Shown here piece after piece: positions 1 to 9,345 of a stretch of 64,000 nucleotides of DNA. The stretch spans positions 5,990,501 through 6,054,500 of the forward strand of contig NZ_CP048222.1 in the NCBI RefSeq assembly GCF_010119975.1, read 5' to 3'. Positions within the stretch are counted from its first letter, which is position 1. Each line of letters opens with the position of its first letter. Below the pieces are notes generated by a model that searched no databases, was not told the DNA's origin, and saw nothing but the letters and a program-made list of their open reading frames with translations. The DNA is from Rhodocytophaga rosea (GTDB lineage Bacteria; Bacteroidota; Bacteroidia; Cytophagales; 172606-1). Made by a program: the position numbers and the translations under genes.

Positions 1-720
1 TTAGAAAAGCTTACCTATGGAGCCGCCATTGAAAAAACAGGTGCTATGTTAAACAAAGAACAGAATTTGAATAATGAACCTGCTGCCTATCAGGAAGCAG
101 AGGTGGATGCACATAAAATATTAGTGAATATTAATGCGAGTACCTATTTACCTCAGAGAAAATATCCCGCAGCCCAATTCATAGATTTGCTTCGTAGCCT
201 GCAAACAAGGGCTAAAAACAATGCCTATCAATTTTACCTGACTGGTTCAGCAGATGAATATGCGTATGTGCAAAGGGTGGTAGAAAAGCTTCAGCAGCAT
301 AGAATAATGGCCTATAATGTGGCAGGCAAATGGAGCCTAAACCAATTGGTGCAGCAACTTTCCTCCTGCCGACTGTTTATTACCAATGATTCAGGCCCCA
401 TGCATTTATCCGTTTACATGCACATACCAACAATAGCACTTTGGGGGCCTACCCATTACCGGTATTTTGGCTATGAAAATGATGCTTTTGCCAGGCATGT
501 TTCCCTCAACAAATCATGTTCTCCTTGTTTTACCGATCCTGCAAGCGAAGCTGCCATTGCCTGCCAGGGAAAAATTTCTTGTATGCAGGAGATAAGTCCG
601 GAATGGATAGCAGGCCAGGCTGAAACCTGGATGAAACAACATACTTCTGCTTACCGGACTTACAAGGTGCCAAAGGGCTTATTACAAAGCGAATCTGAAA
701 AGAACCTGCTGTTACATTAA
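1..720 (+). CDS. Glycosyltransferase family 9 (heptosyltransferase-like), 5' partial
   Basis: The frame is open from the first base of the window, so the gene is cut at its N-terminus; the ATG at 46 is internal or only an alternative start. The visible 239 residues match the C-terminal half of GT9 enzymes, which add heptose or other sugars to lipopolysaccharide cores using nucleotide-sugar donors at the inner membrane face. The diagnostic stretch is the ITNDSGPMHL segment followed by PTIALWGPTHYR, the donor-binding region of the GT-B fold. Cysteines near the C-terminus (SCSPCF) are also common in the family. The next gene on the same strand is a GT87-like enzyme 23 nt downstream, suggesting a surface-glycan operon. 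The acceptor cannot be predicted. Confidence 0.85.
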   Translation, partial: LEKLTYGAAIEKTGAMLNKEQNLNNEPAAYQEAEVDAHKILVNINASTYLPQRKYPAAQFIDLLRSLQTRAKNNAYQFYLTGSADEYAYVQRVVEKLQQHRIMAYNVAGKWSLNQLVQQLSSCRLFITNDSGPMHLSVYMHIPTIALWGPTHYRYFGYENDAFARHVSLNKSCSPCFTDPASEAAIACQGKISCMQEISPEWIAGQAETWMKQHTSAYRTYKVPKGLLQSESEKNLLLH

Positions 721-743
721 AATAATATTATTATCCTCCAGAA

Positions 744-2048
744 ATGAAAGGCACAATGGATAGATACAGCCGTACACACAAAATTGCCTTATATATTCTG
801 GTATGTCTGCTTACGTTATATACTATCTGGAAAGGAATTATTCCAGCCTGGAAAGAATTAAACTCTGACTTCCCTAATTATTATTTATCTTCGAAGATAG
901 TGCTTGAAGGAAAAGACATGCATCGCTTGTATGAGGATGCTTGGTTTAACCAGAAGTTGCAAGAATTGGACTTGGCAGAACAAGGAAAATTCTCTCCCTT
1001 TCCTCCGGCTACCGCTTTTGTGATGCTTCCGATAGCCAGTTTAAAGCCGCTTACTGCCAAAAGAATATGGACGATCTGTAATATCTGCTTTTTGCTGCTT
1101 ACCATCTATTTTTTACAAAAAATAACTGCATGGCACTGGATATTCTGTGCTTTACTTATTTTGCTCACCGGTCAGGCTCTACTCAATAATTTTCGTTTAG
1201 GGCAATTATACCTGATGGTGGGCTGCACATTAGTATTCAGCCATTATCTGGTACAGCGGGGAAAAACTGGTATAGCTGGCAGTTTATTAGGTATTGTGGC
1301 CATCATCAAATACTTTCCAGTGGTGTTCATCGCCGGATATGCATTTACCGGAAACAGGCGGCTAACAATTTATGCAATAAGTACTATGCTTGTTTTGGTA
1401 TTCCTGCAAATAGGAGTGGTTGGAACAGGAGTGTTTGCAACCTACCTGGCTAAAGTATTATTACCTCATTTGCAAGGCGACCTTTCTATGCAAAGTCCGT
1501 ATGCCATTGCTTTTCAATCCTGGGAAAGTGTCTTGCGGAATGTATTTGTATTTCATCCTACAGAAAATCCGTCTCCTTTAATAAACTGGCCCACCGGTAA
1601 ATGGATGGTGCAAGGTATAATGTACGCTTGTATTGCTTTGACTACTATTTATGTATTGTGGCAATCCCATTTTCTTCAAAAGCCGGTTAAGCAATGGATA
1701 TATCTTTCCTTACCAGCCCTTGCCGCTTTTGTTTTATCGCCAGCTTCGGCTACCTATCATTATTTAATGCTAGTTTTTCCATTTGCTTTTATTTTGTTGG
1801 TGTTAAAAGCCGGTGAGGCATCAATTGTAATAACCGGCTGGTTTATTTTATTATATATGGGAATTGGCTGGCTCAATTATAATTATGTGTATAAGGTAAT
1901 GGAACCCATAGGCTGGCAGATATTTCTGTTTTACCCCCGCTTATGGTTATTGCTGCTGTTATATATCTCATACATTTGGTTTATTCACCTAAAGCTGATA
2001 AAAGTGCATGCATTATCTTTTCCCGAAAGAGTAAAAGCGGGATATTAG
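744..2048 (+). CDS. GT87-like (DUF2029) integral membrane glycosyltransferase
   Basis: A 434-residue polytopic protein with about 10-11 hydrophobic segments. The first loop after TM1 contains the SDFPNYYLSSKIVLEG segment typical of GT87/DUF2029 enzymes, GT-C-fold transferases that use polyprenyl-phosphate-linked sugars on the periplasmic side. Family members include the mycobacterial mannosyltransferases PimE-like proteins, but the sugar here is unknown. It follows the GT9 gene by 23 nt and is probably co-transcribed. A second ATG (MDR) lies four codons in and could be the true start. Its stop codon overlaps the stop codon of the convergent FkbM gene within TTAG. Confidence 0.8.
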   Translation: MKGTMDRYSRTHKIALYILVCLLTLYTIWKGIIPAWKELNSDFPNYYLSSKIVLEGKDMHRLYEDAWFNQKLQELDLAEQGKFSPFPPATAFVMLPIASLKPLTAKRIWTICNICFLLLTIYFLQKITAWHWIFCALLILLTGQALLNNFRLGQLYLMVGCTLVFSHYLVQRGKTGIAGSLLGIVAIIKYFPVVFIAGYAFTGNRRLTIYAISTMLVLVFLQIGVVGTGVFATYLAKVLLPHLQGDLSMQSPYAIAFQSWESVLRNVFVFHPTENPSPLINWPTGKWMVQGIMYACIALTTIYVLWQSHFLQKPVKQWIYLSLPALAAFVLSPASATYHYLMLVFPFAFILLVLKAGEASIVITGWFILLYMGIGWLNYNYVYKVMEPIGWQIFLFYPRLWLLLLLYISYIWFIHLKLIKVHALSFPERVKAGY

Positions 2049-2821
2049 AAATACAAAGGGAAGATACGCTGTAGCTTAAGAACATCTTTCTTAGAAAGTT
2101 TCTGCGTATTCCGGTTAATACATAAAAAATCTGCTTCCAGTTCAACTATATAAAACCTGGTTTTCAGAAATTGAATGGCTTGTGCTTTCTCCACAGCAGA
2201 CAGGTTGATGTGTTCAAAAAGTATCAGCAGAGGAGAATGTTTATTTAAATCTAACTGCGAAAGAATTTTCCAGTCATATCCTTCTGTATCAATGTGTAAA
2301 ATATCCAGTTTATCAATGCTATGTTTGCTGAAAAGTGCCTGCAAAGTAATTCCCTGAATGCTTGCCTCTACAATATAGTGTTCAAGTTTGCCATCTAAAT
2401 GTTTAGTAATGTTGTTTCTGTCAAACGACCCTAACTGATCAAAGCCTTTGGGGAGATCAGGTACATGCGAAATGGCATCTTCCTGTACCCAGTAAAATAG
2501 CTGAGAAGAGCCATCATTAACCGCTGCATTTTCAAACCTGAACCTTGAGTCTGATGGATAATTTTCTTGTAAACGTTTAAACAAATAAGGAACCGGTTCT
2601 ACAAACAATACTTTCCAGTGTGTATGCTCGTGAATAAGGTCGAAAAAAAGATCTCCGGTTTTGCCATCATGCGAACCGATATGTACAAGAGATAACGGCT
2701 CGTTTGTAACAAGTTTCCTGATCCAGTAGGCGCAGGAATGCGCAGGCGGGAACAACCGATGATACAGGAGTCTGGCAGTATTAATTACAAAACCAGGTAT
2801 ATTTTTCTGAAGCCCATCCAT
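2045..2821 (-). CDS. FkbM family methyltransferase
   Basis: A 258-residue soluble SAM-dependent methyltransferase. The SAM-binding glycine motif is seen in VHIGSHDGKTGD (about residues 45-57), followed by the acidic end of beta-2 in VLFVEPVPYLFKRL, and the family signature LHIDTEGYDWKIL lies about residue 175. FkbM-type enzymes O-methylate sugars or polyketides, and many sit in O-antigen or exopolysaccharide clusters, which fits the adjacent GT9 and GT87 genes. It is convergent with the GT87 gene and overlaps it at the stop codons. The substrate is inferred only from context. Confidence 0.85.
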   Translation of the reverse strand: MDGLQKNIPGFVINTARLLYHRLFPPAHSCAYWIRKLVTNEPLSLVHIGSHDGKTGDLFFDLIHEHTHWKVLFVEPVPYLFKRLQENYPSDSRFRFENAAVNDGSSQLFYWVQEDAISHVPDLPKGFDQLGSFDRNNITKHLDGKLEHYIVEASIQGITLQALFSKHSIDKLDILHIDTEGYDWKILSQLDLNKHSPLLILFEHINLSAVEKAQAIQFLKTRFYIVELEADFLCINRNTQKLSKKDVLKLQRIFPLYF

Positions 2822-2966
2822 TATTTATCGAAATCCTGATACAAGATAATAATGTTACTAAAAATCATCATATTCAGGTTATTGTAAAATTTGGATGTGC
2901 TATTATACAAAGTCGATTTTGTTTTCCAAAAGAAGTGGCTTCAATAATACCCATGTTTAAAATTAA

Positions 2967-4724
2967 TCACATAATAACTTCCTGTTTGCGTTCGCCGATC
3001 TGTTGCCGCCACATGGCATAATACAGCCCTTTTGTGGCTAATAGTTGCTCATGATTGCCCTGTTCTACAATTTTTCCTTTTTCCAGCACATAAATGGTAT
3101 CGGCATGCTTGATGGTAGAAAGCCGGTGGGCAATCAGAATGGTAATCTGTTCACGAATGGCAGATATCTCCCGTACAGTGGTAGTGATTTCTTCTTCAGT
3201 TAATGAGTCAAGAGCAGAGGTAGCTTCATCGAAAATGAGCAGGCGAGGATTGCGGATTAATGCCCTGGCAATAGAGAGCCGTTGCTTTTCCCCACCCGAC
3301 ATTTTAAGTCCGCCTTCGCCGATTTGTGTATCAATGCCTTTGTCTGACCGTGCTAATAAACTATTGATAGAAGCTTTTTGAAGTACTGCATAGATTTCTT
3401 CATCGGTGGCATCAGGTTTTACATAGAGCAGATTTTCTTTGATGGTCCCAGAAAACAGGTTCGTTTCCTGCGTTACAAATCCTAACTGACGCCGGGCTTC
3501 ATTGAGCCATATTTCTTTCCCCGGGGTGTTATTATAAAATATCTGGCCACTTACCGGCACATACAGCCCTACCAGCAATTTAACCAGAGTAGATTTGCCG
3601 GAGCCTGATGGACCAACAAAAGCAATGGTATCACCAGTATGGGCCTCAAAGGAAATTCCATCAAGCGCATTCTGTGTCGCATCTTTATGACGGAATACCA
3701 CCTGCTCGAAAAGTAATTGTTGCAAAGGACCTACATCAACGGCTGATTCCGGTTTTTTCTCAATCGGTTTTTGCAATAGTTCATTAAAGTTAAGCAAAGC
3801 TGCCTGTGCTTCCCGGTAGGCAAGAATCACAGTTCCTAATTCCTGCAAAGGACCGAATATGCCTACTGAAATAAATTGCATCGAAATCAGTTCGCCGGTA
3901 GAAAGTATATCATGGAAAATGAGCCAGAGCAAGGTAAACAGAATGGATTGCTTTAACAGAATAAGTGCTGAGCCTTGTAAAAACGAAAGTGTGCGTACTT
4001 GCTTCACTTTTTCCATTTCCAGCTGGAAGATTTGCTCAGTATGTTGTCGTAACCTCCGGATTTCGGCAAAGGTAAGTCCTAAACTCTTCACCAGTTCAAT
4101 GTTACGCAAGGATTCTGTGATGATGCCGGAGAGTTTGTTGGTAGCCCTATTGATGGAACGCTGCATGGTTTTGATTTTAGCGCTCAGCAGACTGGTCAGT
4201 CCGCCTAATACGCCAATGCCGATGATGAAAATAGGAACCAGTGCCCAGTGTTTAGTGATGGCATACCAGACCAGAAAACCGATGCCTACTAAAGAAGAAA
4301 AAAGAATATTAATAAAAGCGGTAATAAAACGTTCTGTATCCCGGCGCACCCGTTGCAGAATAGAAAGTGTTTCTCCACTGTTCTGAGTGCCATATTGCTC
4401 ATAAGAGAGGCGCAGTGTTTGCTTCAGTCCATCACTAAAAATCTGTACTCCGAATTTCTGTACCACCAGGTTGGTGAGATATTCCTGAAAAGCTTTGGCC
4501 AGACGGGAAAGTATGGCGATGCCTACAGCCAGTAACATTAATAATAATACACCTCTGATACGTTCTTCGGCAGGATCACGATAAGGAGGCGTAGCATACC
4601 GGTCAATAATTTGCCCGAAAATGACCGGATCGAGTAAGGCAAGTACCTGGCTCATGGCAGCCAGAAGCAAAGAGAGGAAGACTAAGCCCTGATGGGGTTT
4701 GAGGTAGCGGAGAAGTACATGCAT
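2967..4724 (-). CDS. ABC exporter, fused permease and ATPase (MsbA/LmrA type)
   Basis: A 585-residue half-transporter. The N-terminal half has six transmembrane helices (ABC type-1 exporter fold, about residues 1-310). The C-terminal nucleotide-binding domain shows a Walker A GPSGSGKST, a Q-loop in VTQETNLFSG, the signature MSGGEKQRLSIARAL, Walker B LLIFDEATSALD and the switch histidine in ILIAHRLS. All catalytic residues are present, so it should be active as a homodimer or as a heterodimer with an unlinked partner. Family substrates include lipid A, lipids, glycolipids and drugs. Proximity to glycosyltransferases makes a lipid or glycolipid cargo plausible but unproven. The 145 nt between this gene and FkbM show no clear terminator. 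Confidence 0.93.
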   Translation of the reverse strand: MHVLLRYLKPHQGLVFLSLLLAAMSQVLALLDPVIFGQIIDRYATPPYRDPAEERIRGVLLLMLLAVGIAILSRLAKAFQEYLTNLVVQKFGVQIFSDGLKQTLRLSYEQYGTQNSGETLSILQRVRRDTERFITAFINILFSSLVGIGFLVWYAITKHWALVPIFIIGIGVLGGLTSLLSAKIKTMQRSINRATNKLSGIITESLRNIELVKSLGLTFAEIRRLRQHTEQIFQLEMEKVKQVRTLSFLQGSALILLKQSILFTLLWLIFHDILSTGELISMQFISVGIFGPLQELGTVILAYREAQAALLNFNELLQKPIEKKPESAVDVGPLQQLLFEQVVFRHKDATQNALDGISFEAHTGDTIAFVGPSGSGKSTLVKLLVGLYVPVSGQIFYNNTPGKEIWLNEARRQLGFVTQETNLFSGTIKENLLYVKPDATDEEIYAVLQKASINSLLARSDKGIDTQIGEGGLKMSGGEKQRLSIARALIRNPRLLIFDEATSALDSLTEEEITTTVREISAIREQITILIAHRLSTIKHADTIYVLEKGKIVEQGNHEQLLATKGLYYAMWRQQIGERKQEVIM

Positions 4725-4994
4725 GAAATGAGTAGTAGGATTGGCTTTTTATTCTTACGGACAACAGGAAAATAATGGACAATTTCTCTATCATTTTGTT
4801 TGAATCAGCCATTATACCTGCTCTTGATTTTATAACTCCTAGAGCGCTGTTTTTGCTGCTTATTGTTTGCATCCATAACCTGATATAGCCTTAAAATGAA
4901 AGTATCATATACCTGAATTTATTCTGGGGTGTACTTGCATTTCTCTCATAATCACATACTTTAGCATTACTTTTTTACCTCAAACCATCATCCC

Positions 4995-6923
4995 ATGAAA
5001 CCTATTTTTACTATAGCAACCTGTTTATTAACAGTTGCCCTCTTCTCCACTTGTCAGAAAGCAGGCAATGAAACCAAGGATCAACAAACAGCCGGCAATA
5101 CTGAAAGTGTGAAGCAGTACACCATTGAGCAGTTTATGAACACCAGCAATGCGTTTGGTAGCTCTTTTTCGCCTGATGAACAGAAGATTCTGTTTTCCAC
5201 CAATAAAACAGGAATTTATAATGGGTTTGAAGTAGCTGTAACAGGTGGTGAAGCGAAGGCACTTACTTCCTCTAAGGATAATTCGGTATTTGCTATTTCA
5301 TATTTCCCTTATGACGAACGCATCCTCTATTCGAGTGACAAGGGCGGCAATGAAATCAGCCATATTTATGTAAAGAATACCGATGGCACTATGCAGGATT
5401 TAACACCGGATTCTACAGCAAAATCAGAGTTTTTTGCCTGGAGCTTCGATGAGAAAAGCTTCTTTTATGTCTCAAACAAACGCGACCGCCGCTATTTTGA
5501 TCTGTATGAAATGGACATAGCAACATTTAAACCTGTCTTGGTTTATAAAAATGATAAAGGATATGATGTCAGAAATATATCTAATGATAAAGCCTACTTG
5601 TCGCTGGTAAAATCTTATACCACCAACAACACCGACATGTATTTGTATGATATCAAAAAGAAGCAGCAAACGCTGTTAAGTAAGCATACCGGAGATGTCA
5701 ATTTTTCTCCGGCTACTTTTAGTTCCGATAGCAAAAAACTGCTGTATTTGACAGATGAAAACAATGAGTTTGCCTACCTGAAATCTTATGAAATAGGCAC
5801 AGGTAAGGTAGAAGAGGTAGAGAAAGCCAGCTGGGATATTATGTATTCGTATTATTCCAGAAATGGCAAATACCGGGTGACTGCTATTAACAATGATGCC
5901 CGTACAGAAATTAAAATTTACGATGGAACTACCAGCCATCCTGTCGCATTGGCCCAGTTGCCGGCCGGAGATATTATGTCAGTGGATTTCTCAAAAAGCG
6001 AAAAACGTATGGCTTTTTACCTGAGAAGTGCTACCTCTCCTGGAAATCTGTATGTTTATGATTTCGATACAAAAAAAGCTACCAGACTGACAGATACTAT
6101 AAGTCCGGATATTGAGGAAGCAGACCTGGTAGCAGGAGAAGTAATCCGGTATAAATCGTTTGATGGCATGGAAATTCCGGCCATACTTTATAAATCTAAA
6201 GGCATCGAATCTGGTGAAAAGCGCCCGGCTTTACTCGAAATTCATGGCGGACCAGGCGGACAAACCAGAGTAAACTATGATCCGCTGATCCAGTACCTGG
6301 TCAATCATGGCTATGTGATTCTGGCTGTTAATAACCGGGGCAGTTCAGGATATGGGAAAACTTTTTTGGCGGCTGATGATCTGAAACATGGCGATGTGGA
6401 TTTGAAAGATTGTATCGAATCTAAGAAGTTTTTGAATGCCACCGGATATGTAGATTCTACCAAAATAGGCATTATGGGTGGTAGTTATGGGGGATATATG
6501 ACCCTGGCAGCACTAGCTTTTGCCCCGCAGGAATTTGAGGTAGGGGTAGATATTTTTGGGGTAGCCAACTGGCTGCGGACCTTAAATAGTATTCCTCCTT
6601 ACTGGGAATCTTTCCGGGAAGCCTTGTACAAAGAACTGGGAAATCCAAAAACGGATTCGGTCGCTTTGTACAATAAATCTCCTTTATTCCATGCCGGTAA
6701 AATCGTAAAACCGCTTATCGTATTGCAAGGTGCCAACGACCCAAGGGTACTGAAAGTAGAATCTGATGAAATGGTAGAAGCTGTAAAGAAAAATAATGTG
6801 CCAGTGGAGTATCTGGTGTTTCCGGATGAAGGCCATGGATTTGTAAAAAAGGAAAACGAAATTAAGGGATATAAAGCTATTCTCGATTTTGTAGATAAAC
6901 ATTTAATGAAAAAGGCAATATGA
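4995..6923 (+). CDS. S9 family serine peptidase (DPP/acylaminoacyl-peptidase type), lipoprotein
   Basis: A 642-residue exported peptidase. The N-terminus is a lipoprotein signal with a lipobox ending at Cys20 (ALFSTC), so the protein should be lipid-anchored. Residues of about 45-400 form a WD40-like beta-propeller (repeated FSPDE and YSSDKGG motifs), followed by the alpha/beta-hydrolase domain. The catalytic triad is visible: Ser497 in GGSYGG, Asp582 in GANDPRV and His614 in EGHGF. The oxyanion-region HGGPGGQ is also present. S9 enzymes release dipeptides or acyl-amino acids from short peptides entering the propeller. It is a single-gene unit divergent from the ABC exporter. Confidence 0.93.
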   Translation: MKPIFTIATCLLTVALFSTCQKAGNETKDQQTAGNTESVKQYTIEQFMNTSNAFGSSFSPDEQKILFSTNKTGIYNGFEVAVTGGEAKALTSSKDNSVFAISYFPYDERILYSSDKGGNEISHIYVKNTDGTMQDLTPDSTAKSEFFAWSFDEKSFFYVSNKRDRRYFDLYEMDIATFKPVLVYKNDKGYDVRNISNDKAYLSLVKSYTTNNTDMYLYDIKKKQQTLLSKHTGDVNFSPATFSSDSKKLLYLTDENNEFAYLKSYEIGTGKVEEVEKASWDIMYSYYSRNGKYRVTAINNDARTEIKIYDGTTSHPVALAQLPAGDIMSVDFSKSEKRMAFYLRSATSPGNLYVYDFDTKKATRLTDTISPDIEEADLVAGEVIRYKSFDGMEIPAILYKSKGIESGEKRPALLEIHGGPGGQTRVNYDPLIQYLVNHGYVILAVNNRGSSGYGKTFLAADDLKHGDVDLKDCIESKKFLNATGYVDSTKIGIMGGSYGGYMTLAALAFAPQEFEVGVDIFGVANWLRTLNSIPPYWESFREALYKELGNPKTDSVALYNKSPLFHAGKIVKPLIVLQGANDPRVLKVESDEMVEAVKKNNVPVEYLVFPDEGHGFVKKENEIKGYKAILDFVDKHLMKKAI

Positions 6924-7057
6924 AAAACCTAAGCGGATCGCCTTTTATCCATCGCAGGCCTTGTACTACAGATAGAAACCTTGGGCACTAACCTGCGTTC
7001 AAGATGAAAGCTTGTTAAAGCTACAATAGAAACCAGAGGACATACGTCTATAAATAT

Positions 7058-7077
7058 TAGATTCTGTATTGAATCTA
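7058..7077. promoter_or_regulatory. Palindrome upstream of the vWA/PP2C/kinase island
   Basis: A perfect inverted repeat TAGATTC-N6-GAATCTA sits 58 nt before the vWA start codon, where an operator or promoter element would be expected. It is the only clear dyad in the 212-nt upstream gap. The binding protein is unknown, and no regulator gene lies in the island. Confidence 0.4.
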
Positions 7078-7135
7078 TACATAATGCTACTTTTTAAACT
7101 AAAATACATCATCACTCAAACCACCATATAATACA

Positions 7136-7774
7136 ATGAGAAGACTACCAGTCTATTTATTACTCGATACTTCCGGTTCTATGACCGGCGAACCGATTGA
7201 AGCGGTTAAAAATGGCGTTCAGGTTATGATCAGTTCCTTGCGGCAGAATCCACAGGCCATCGAAACGGCATTTATCAGCATTATTACTTTCGATAGTGCC
7301 GCCAAACAAGTGGTGCCCTTAACAGACCTGGCATCCTTTCAGATGGTAGATATTAAAGCGAGCGGCACAACCAGTCTGGGAGAAGCTTTGCGGCTGGTAT
7401 CCACCTGTATCGACAATGAAGTGACCAAAACAACAGCCGAACAAAAAGGCGACTGGAAACCGCTGGTATTTATTATGACAGATGGTATTCCCACCGATGA
7501 CTGGCAAAGCGGCCTGGATGAGTTTAAAAAGCGCAAAACAGCCTATACCGTTGCCTGTGCGGCTGGTGGCTCTGCTGACGCTAATCTTTTAAAGCAGATT
7601 ACGGAAAATGTGGTCAGCCTGGATACAGCCGATAGTCAGAGCATCGCTAAGTTTTTTACCTGGGTTTCTGCTTCTATTGGCGTTACGTCTACCAAAGTGG
7701 AGGATGCCGGCACAGAAGTGACCGGCTTAAGCGAACTGCCGCCGCCACCCTCAGAATTGAATATTGTAACATAG
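7136..7774 (+). CDS. TerY-like von Willebrand factor A (vWA) domain protein
   Basis: A 212-residue cytosolic protein that is almost entirely one vWA domain. The metal-ion-dependent adhesion site is intact: D11-T-S13-G-S15, a Thr at 78/79 in SGTTSLGEAL, and Asp116 in IMTDGIPTDDW. TerY-type vWA proteins occur with a PP2C phosphatase and a kinase in the 'TerY-P triad' described in comparative-genomic work on Ter stress systems, and this gene is directly followed by exactly those two partners. The C-terminal tail is proline-rich (PPPPSE). The role is inferred to be a metal-dependent scaffold or phosphorylation target. An inverted repeat occupies the gap to the next gene. Confidence 0.85.
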   Translation: MRRLPVYLLLDTSGSMTGEPIEAVKNGVQVMISSLRQNPQAIETAFISIITFDSAAKQVVPLTDLASFQMVDIKASGTTSLGEALRLVSTCIDNEVTKTTAEQKGDWKPLVFIMTDGIPTDDWQSGLDEFKKRKTAYTVACAAGGSADANLLKQITENVVSLDTADSQSIAKFFTWVSASIGVTSTKVEDAGTEVTGLSELPPPPSELNIVT

Positions 7775-7783
7775 GGTTAATTT

Positions 7784-7843
7784 AGTGAGTGATTGGGTGA
7801 ATGAGTGACTGTGTGAATTATGTTTATCACCCAATCACTCATT
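7784..7843. repeat. Intergenic inverted repeat with GAGTGA/TCACTC core
   Basis: Perfect 14-bp arms at 7787-7800 and 7827-7840 (GAGTGATTGGGTGA and its complement), extended one or two pairs outward, enclose a 26-nt loop that itself holds further GAATGAGTGA-type copies. The element lies inside the presumed operon between the vWA and PP2C genes. A related element occurs at 55808-55922. It could be an mRNA hairpin or a dispersed palindromic repeat; there is no U-tract, so it is not a classic terminator. Confidence 0.6.
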
Positions 7844-7881
7844 CACTCAACGAACTACCGACTTAGTAAACTTCAGCCCAC

Positions 7882-9288
7882 ATGAGCGAGGTAAAAAAAC
7901 TGGTAACGCAACTTTTAAAAGATCATCATATGTCTGTGCCTCATCACCGGAAGGAGTTGTTTGACAAATTTATAAATGACGAAAAAACCATTGCCGCCGC
8001 CAATAATATACTTGAACAGCAGAAAGAGCTTATGGCTACCTGGAAACAGAAAGACAGAATTGCAGAAATTATCGGGCAACCGGTTCGCCTGTTAAATGCA
8101 ACGGTAGGTAAATCCTATGAGGCCAGAATAGATTTCAATAAACTGGGCTGGAAAGATATTACTGCTTTTCAATTGGATGGCCTGGAACCTGTAGGATTAA
8201 GATACGATGATACAACCAAACAGATTACTGGTGTACCAACCAAGAGCGGCGATATAAAATTTACGTTTAAATTTAAAGTAGAAGGCCAGCCGGAAGAATC
8301 TGCTTTTAATGAGAAGCCAATCACACTCATCATTAACCCAGACCCAAAAAGTTTGTGGAAAAACCTGGAAAGTGATGCAACCGATCCCTATTGGAAAGAA
8401 GATAATATAACCGAGTTTGCTCCCTTGGGCGACCGGCATGTTCTGGTTTCCTCCAAAAGAGGGCGTTCTCATGCTAATGTGGGTTCGTTTCGGGAAGATG
8501 ATTTTGCTTTCTCTAACCTGGAAAATGGCTGGAGTATAGTGGTAGTATCGGATGGAGCCGGAAGTGCCAAACTTTCCCGGAAAGGTTCTGCGATGGCTTG
8601 CCAGGGTGTGGTGGCGTATTTTAAAGAACCTGAATCGCTTGAAAGTATGAAGGGGTTTGATGAACTGCTGCAGCAACATGTGAACAGCAAAGGCGATGAC
8701 ACCCAAAAGAAACTCACCCGTTTGGTCTATACTAACCTGGGTAAAGCGGCTTTCAGGGTTCACAAGCAACTGGAATCCTTTGCTGCCAAAGAAGGATTTA
8801 CGCTAAAAGATTTAAGCAGCACGCTGATTTTTACCCTATTTAAGAAGTATGATACCGGGTATGCCTTTCTTTCCTTTGGGGTAGGCGATTGTCCGATGGC
8901 CGTGTTGAATAGGGATGTTTCGCAGGTTACTTTACTCAACTGGCTGGATGTAGGAGAATTTGGCGGAGGAACCAGGTTTATTACCATGCCCGAAATTTTC
9001 CGGAGTGATAAGTTTGCCACCAGATTTGGCTTTAAACTGCTGGAGGATTTTTCATATCTGATTCTCATGTCGGATGGTATTTACGATCCCAAGTTTGCTG
9101 TGGAGGCCAATCTGCCAAATATTAAAAAATGGCAGGAATTTCTCTCTGATCTTCAGGGAAAAAATGAGGATGGCATCCAAGTAGACCTAAGTATAAACAA
9201 CCCGGATATTAAGGAGCAGTTTTCGCAGTGGATGGATTTCTGGAGTCCTGGCAACCATGATGACCGGACACTGGCCATCGTTTTTTAA
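7882..9288 (+). CDS. PP2C-family (PPM) protein phosphatase with N-terminal Ig-like domain
   Basis: A 468-residue protein. Residues of about 1-60 are helical and charged. Residues of about 64-155 look like an Ig/cadherin-like beta-sandwich, with the ITGVPTKSGDIKFTFKFKV pattern seen in putative-Ig repeats. Residues of about 185-468 form a PP2C domain with the metal-binding aspartates in FREDDFAF, VVSDGAGSAK, FGVGDCP, LMSDGIYDP and the terminal HDDRTLAIVF. PP2C enzymes remove phosphate from Ser/Thr using two Mn/Mg ions; here it would reverse the kinase encoded 57 nt downstream. There is no signal peptide, so the Ig-like module is cytosolic, which is unusual. Function within the triad is inferred from gene order. 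Confidence 0.85.
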   Translation: MSEVKKLVTQLLKDHHMSVPHHRKELFDKFINDEKTIAAANNILEQQKELMATWKQKDRIAEIIGQPVRLLNATVGKSYEARIDFNKLGWKDITAFQLDGLEPVGLRYDDTTKQITGVPTKSGDIKFTFKFKVEGQPEESAFNEKPITLIINPDPKSLWKNLESDATDPYWKEDNITEFAPLGDRHVLVSSKRGRSHANVGSFREDDFAFSNLENGWSIVVVSDGAGSAKLSRKGSAMACQGVVAYFKEPESLESMKGFDELLQQHVNSKGDDTQKKLTRLVYTNLGKAAFRVHKQLESFAAKEGFTLKDLSSTLIFTLFKKYDTGYAFLSFGVGDCPMAVLNRDVSQVTLLNWLDVGEFGGGTRFITMPEIFRSDKFATRFGFKLLEDFSYLILMSDGIYDPKFAVEANLPNIKKWQEFLSDLQGKNEDGIQVDLSINNPDIKEQFSQWMDFWSPGNHDDRTLAIVF

Positions 9289-9345
9289 GATTATTCATCA
9301 AATAAATATTCATCAGTAATTAACCAAATTTCAATTAAGCCCGCA

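Noticed and set aside
3859-4386. Plus-strand 175-codon frame inside the ABC exporter
   Set aside because: It is antisense to conserved exporter sequence and has Ser/Ile-rich, non-family composition.
4603-4872. Minus-strand frame of 89 codons beyond the ABC exporter start
   Set aside because: It overlaps the exporter N-terminus out of frame and has no family-like sequence. It is a shadow of the real gene.
7784-7843. Inverted repeat read as a rho-independent terminator
   Set aside because: The loop is 26 nt and no U-tract follows, and it would split the kinase island; I list it as a repeat instead.
8197-8769. Minus-strand 190-codon frame inside the PP2C gene
   Set aside because: The plus strand encodes clear phosphatase motifs; the antisense frame has no recognisable domain.
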